Source: Eubacterium sp. An11
Lineage (GTDB): Bacteria; Bacillota; Clostridia; Lachnospirales; Lachnospiraceae
NCBI RefSeq assembly: GCF_002161065.1
Contig: NZ_NFLV01000024.1
Location: 1 to 50,871 of the forward strand
Direction of reading: 5' to 3'
Length of the DNA: 50,871 bases
Shown: piece after piece, positions 50,822 to 50,871 of the stretch
Position numbering within the stretch: the first letter of the stretch is position 1
Layout: the number at the start of each line of letters is the position of its first letter
Position numbers and translations under genes: made by a program
Notes under the pieces: generated by a model
The model's input: only the letters and a program-made list of their open reading frames with translations
The model's database searches: none
Told to the model about the DNA's origin: nothing

Positions 50822-50871
50822 ATGCCTAAAAAGAAAATATCTGTTGAAGATAAGCTATATGCTGTAAATCT
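50822..50871 (+). CDS. Transposase OrfA, N-terminal fragment cut by the window edge
   Basis: Sixteen complete codons, MPKKKISVEDKLYAVN, preceded by TAGGAGGGAG. They are homologous to the fragment at the left edge and consistent with an IS3-family helix-turn-helix OrfA. The rest lies outside the window. Confidence 0.6.
   Translation, partial: MPKKKISVEDKLYAVN

Larger units (their letters stand above)
50754..50871 (+). mobile_element. End of a second IS3-like insertion sequence (partial)
   Basis: The element begins TGATATGCTCCC and has the same layout as the left-edge IS (terminus, GTAGAC box, AT-rich GAAATAATAA loop, GGAGGG, transposase start) at clearly lower than identical similarity. Just before it lies the palindrome TGCAC-T-GTGCA (50741-50751). 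It continues beyond the window. Confidence 0.7.

Noticed and set aside
1-50871. Composite transposon bounded by the two edge IS copies
   Set aside because: The two elements differ in sequence, and the interval is filled with core genes in conserved order (tig-clpP-clpX-lon-engB, carAB, dapF-dapL).
1-50871. CRISPR arrays, prophage genes, tRNA or rRNA genes
   Set aside because: No regularly spaced direct repeats, no phage structural or integrase genes and no tRNA or rRNA-like sequence were seen when reading the window.

Overview
The window looks like a chromosomal segment of an anaerobic, spore-forming Firmicute, most likely a member of the Lachnospiraceae (class Clostridia). The evidence is an alpha/beta-type small acid-soluble spore protein, a DUF4364 protein, a dapF-dapL pair (the DapL route to lysine and meso-DAP), the block tig-clpP-clpX-lon-engB, a Rho factor with a long low-complexity insertion, and strong AGGAGG-type ribosome binding sites throughout. 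The assignment is by gene content only; no rRNA or tRNA gene is present. Both ends run into different but homologous insertion sequences whose transposases point out of the window.

Layout. 0.2-2.3 kb (minus): L,D-transpeptidase and a CYTH-domain protein. 2.5-7.4 kb (plus): one tight operon with a DJ-1/PfpI protein, a DUF1189 membrane protein, CobU, class B sortase and an LTA-synthase-like sulfatase. 7.5-13.1 kb (minus): a LytTR response regulator plus five membrane signalling proteins. 13.5-16.3 kb: a 52-residue protein, a flavin reductase next to a truncated copy, its divergent HxlR regulator, and a secreted CAP-domain protein. 16.5-19.6 kb: Uma2-family protein, FMN-dependent alpha-hydroxyacid dehydrogenase, HAD phosphatase and spore protein. 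19.9-26.4 kb: trigger factor and the Clp/Lon proteolysis block with EngB. 26.5-32.7 kb: DUF4364, radical SAM, Rho, a zinc-ribbon membrane protein, QueH and a SpoIID-like/peptidoglycan-binding protein. 33-41.8 kb: a candidate structured RNA, carAB, glnA with an ANTAR regulator, dapF and dapL. 42-49.2 kb: a MacB-type ABC transporter with two unusual adaptor proteins. 49.3-50.7 kb: glmM.

The most unusual region is the 7.5-13.1 kb cluster. Three paralogous seven-helix membrane proteins end just after a histidine-kinase phosphoacceptor helix (an HD motif) and have no ATPase domain. Two paralogous two-helix membrane proteins carry a complete GHKL ATPase domain, but in a gap-free alignment of the same helix the acceptor histidine is Glu in one and Ser in the other. 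The halves are therefore complementary. The simplest reading is a split (two-polypeptide) histidine kinase in which the ATPase subunit phosphorylates the receptor subunit in trans and the phosphate passes to the single LytTR regulator. I know of no described system of this form; the nearest precedent I know is the split chemotaxis kinase CheA3/CheA4 of Rhodobacter sphaeroides. This is inference from sequence.

The second unusual locus is the transporter at 42-49 kb. Its second adaptor is 1076 residues long because a Ser/Thr-rich linker, four repeats of about 105 residues and an Ig-like segment are inserted where the tip of the adaptor's coiled-coil hairpin would be. The first adaptor carries a very acidic Asp/Glu/Tyr-rich tail. 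Both features would lie outside the cell.

Much of the window is ordinary housekeeping. Several large, nearly fully paired hairpins sit between convergent genes and probably act as bidirectional terminators.
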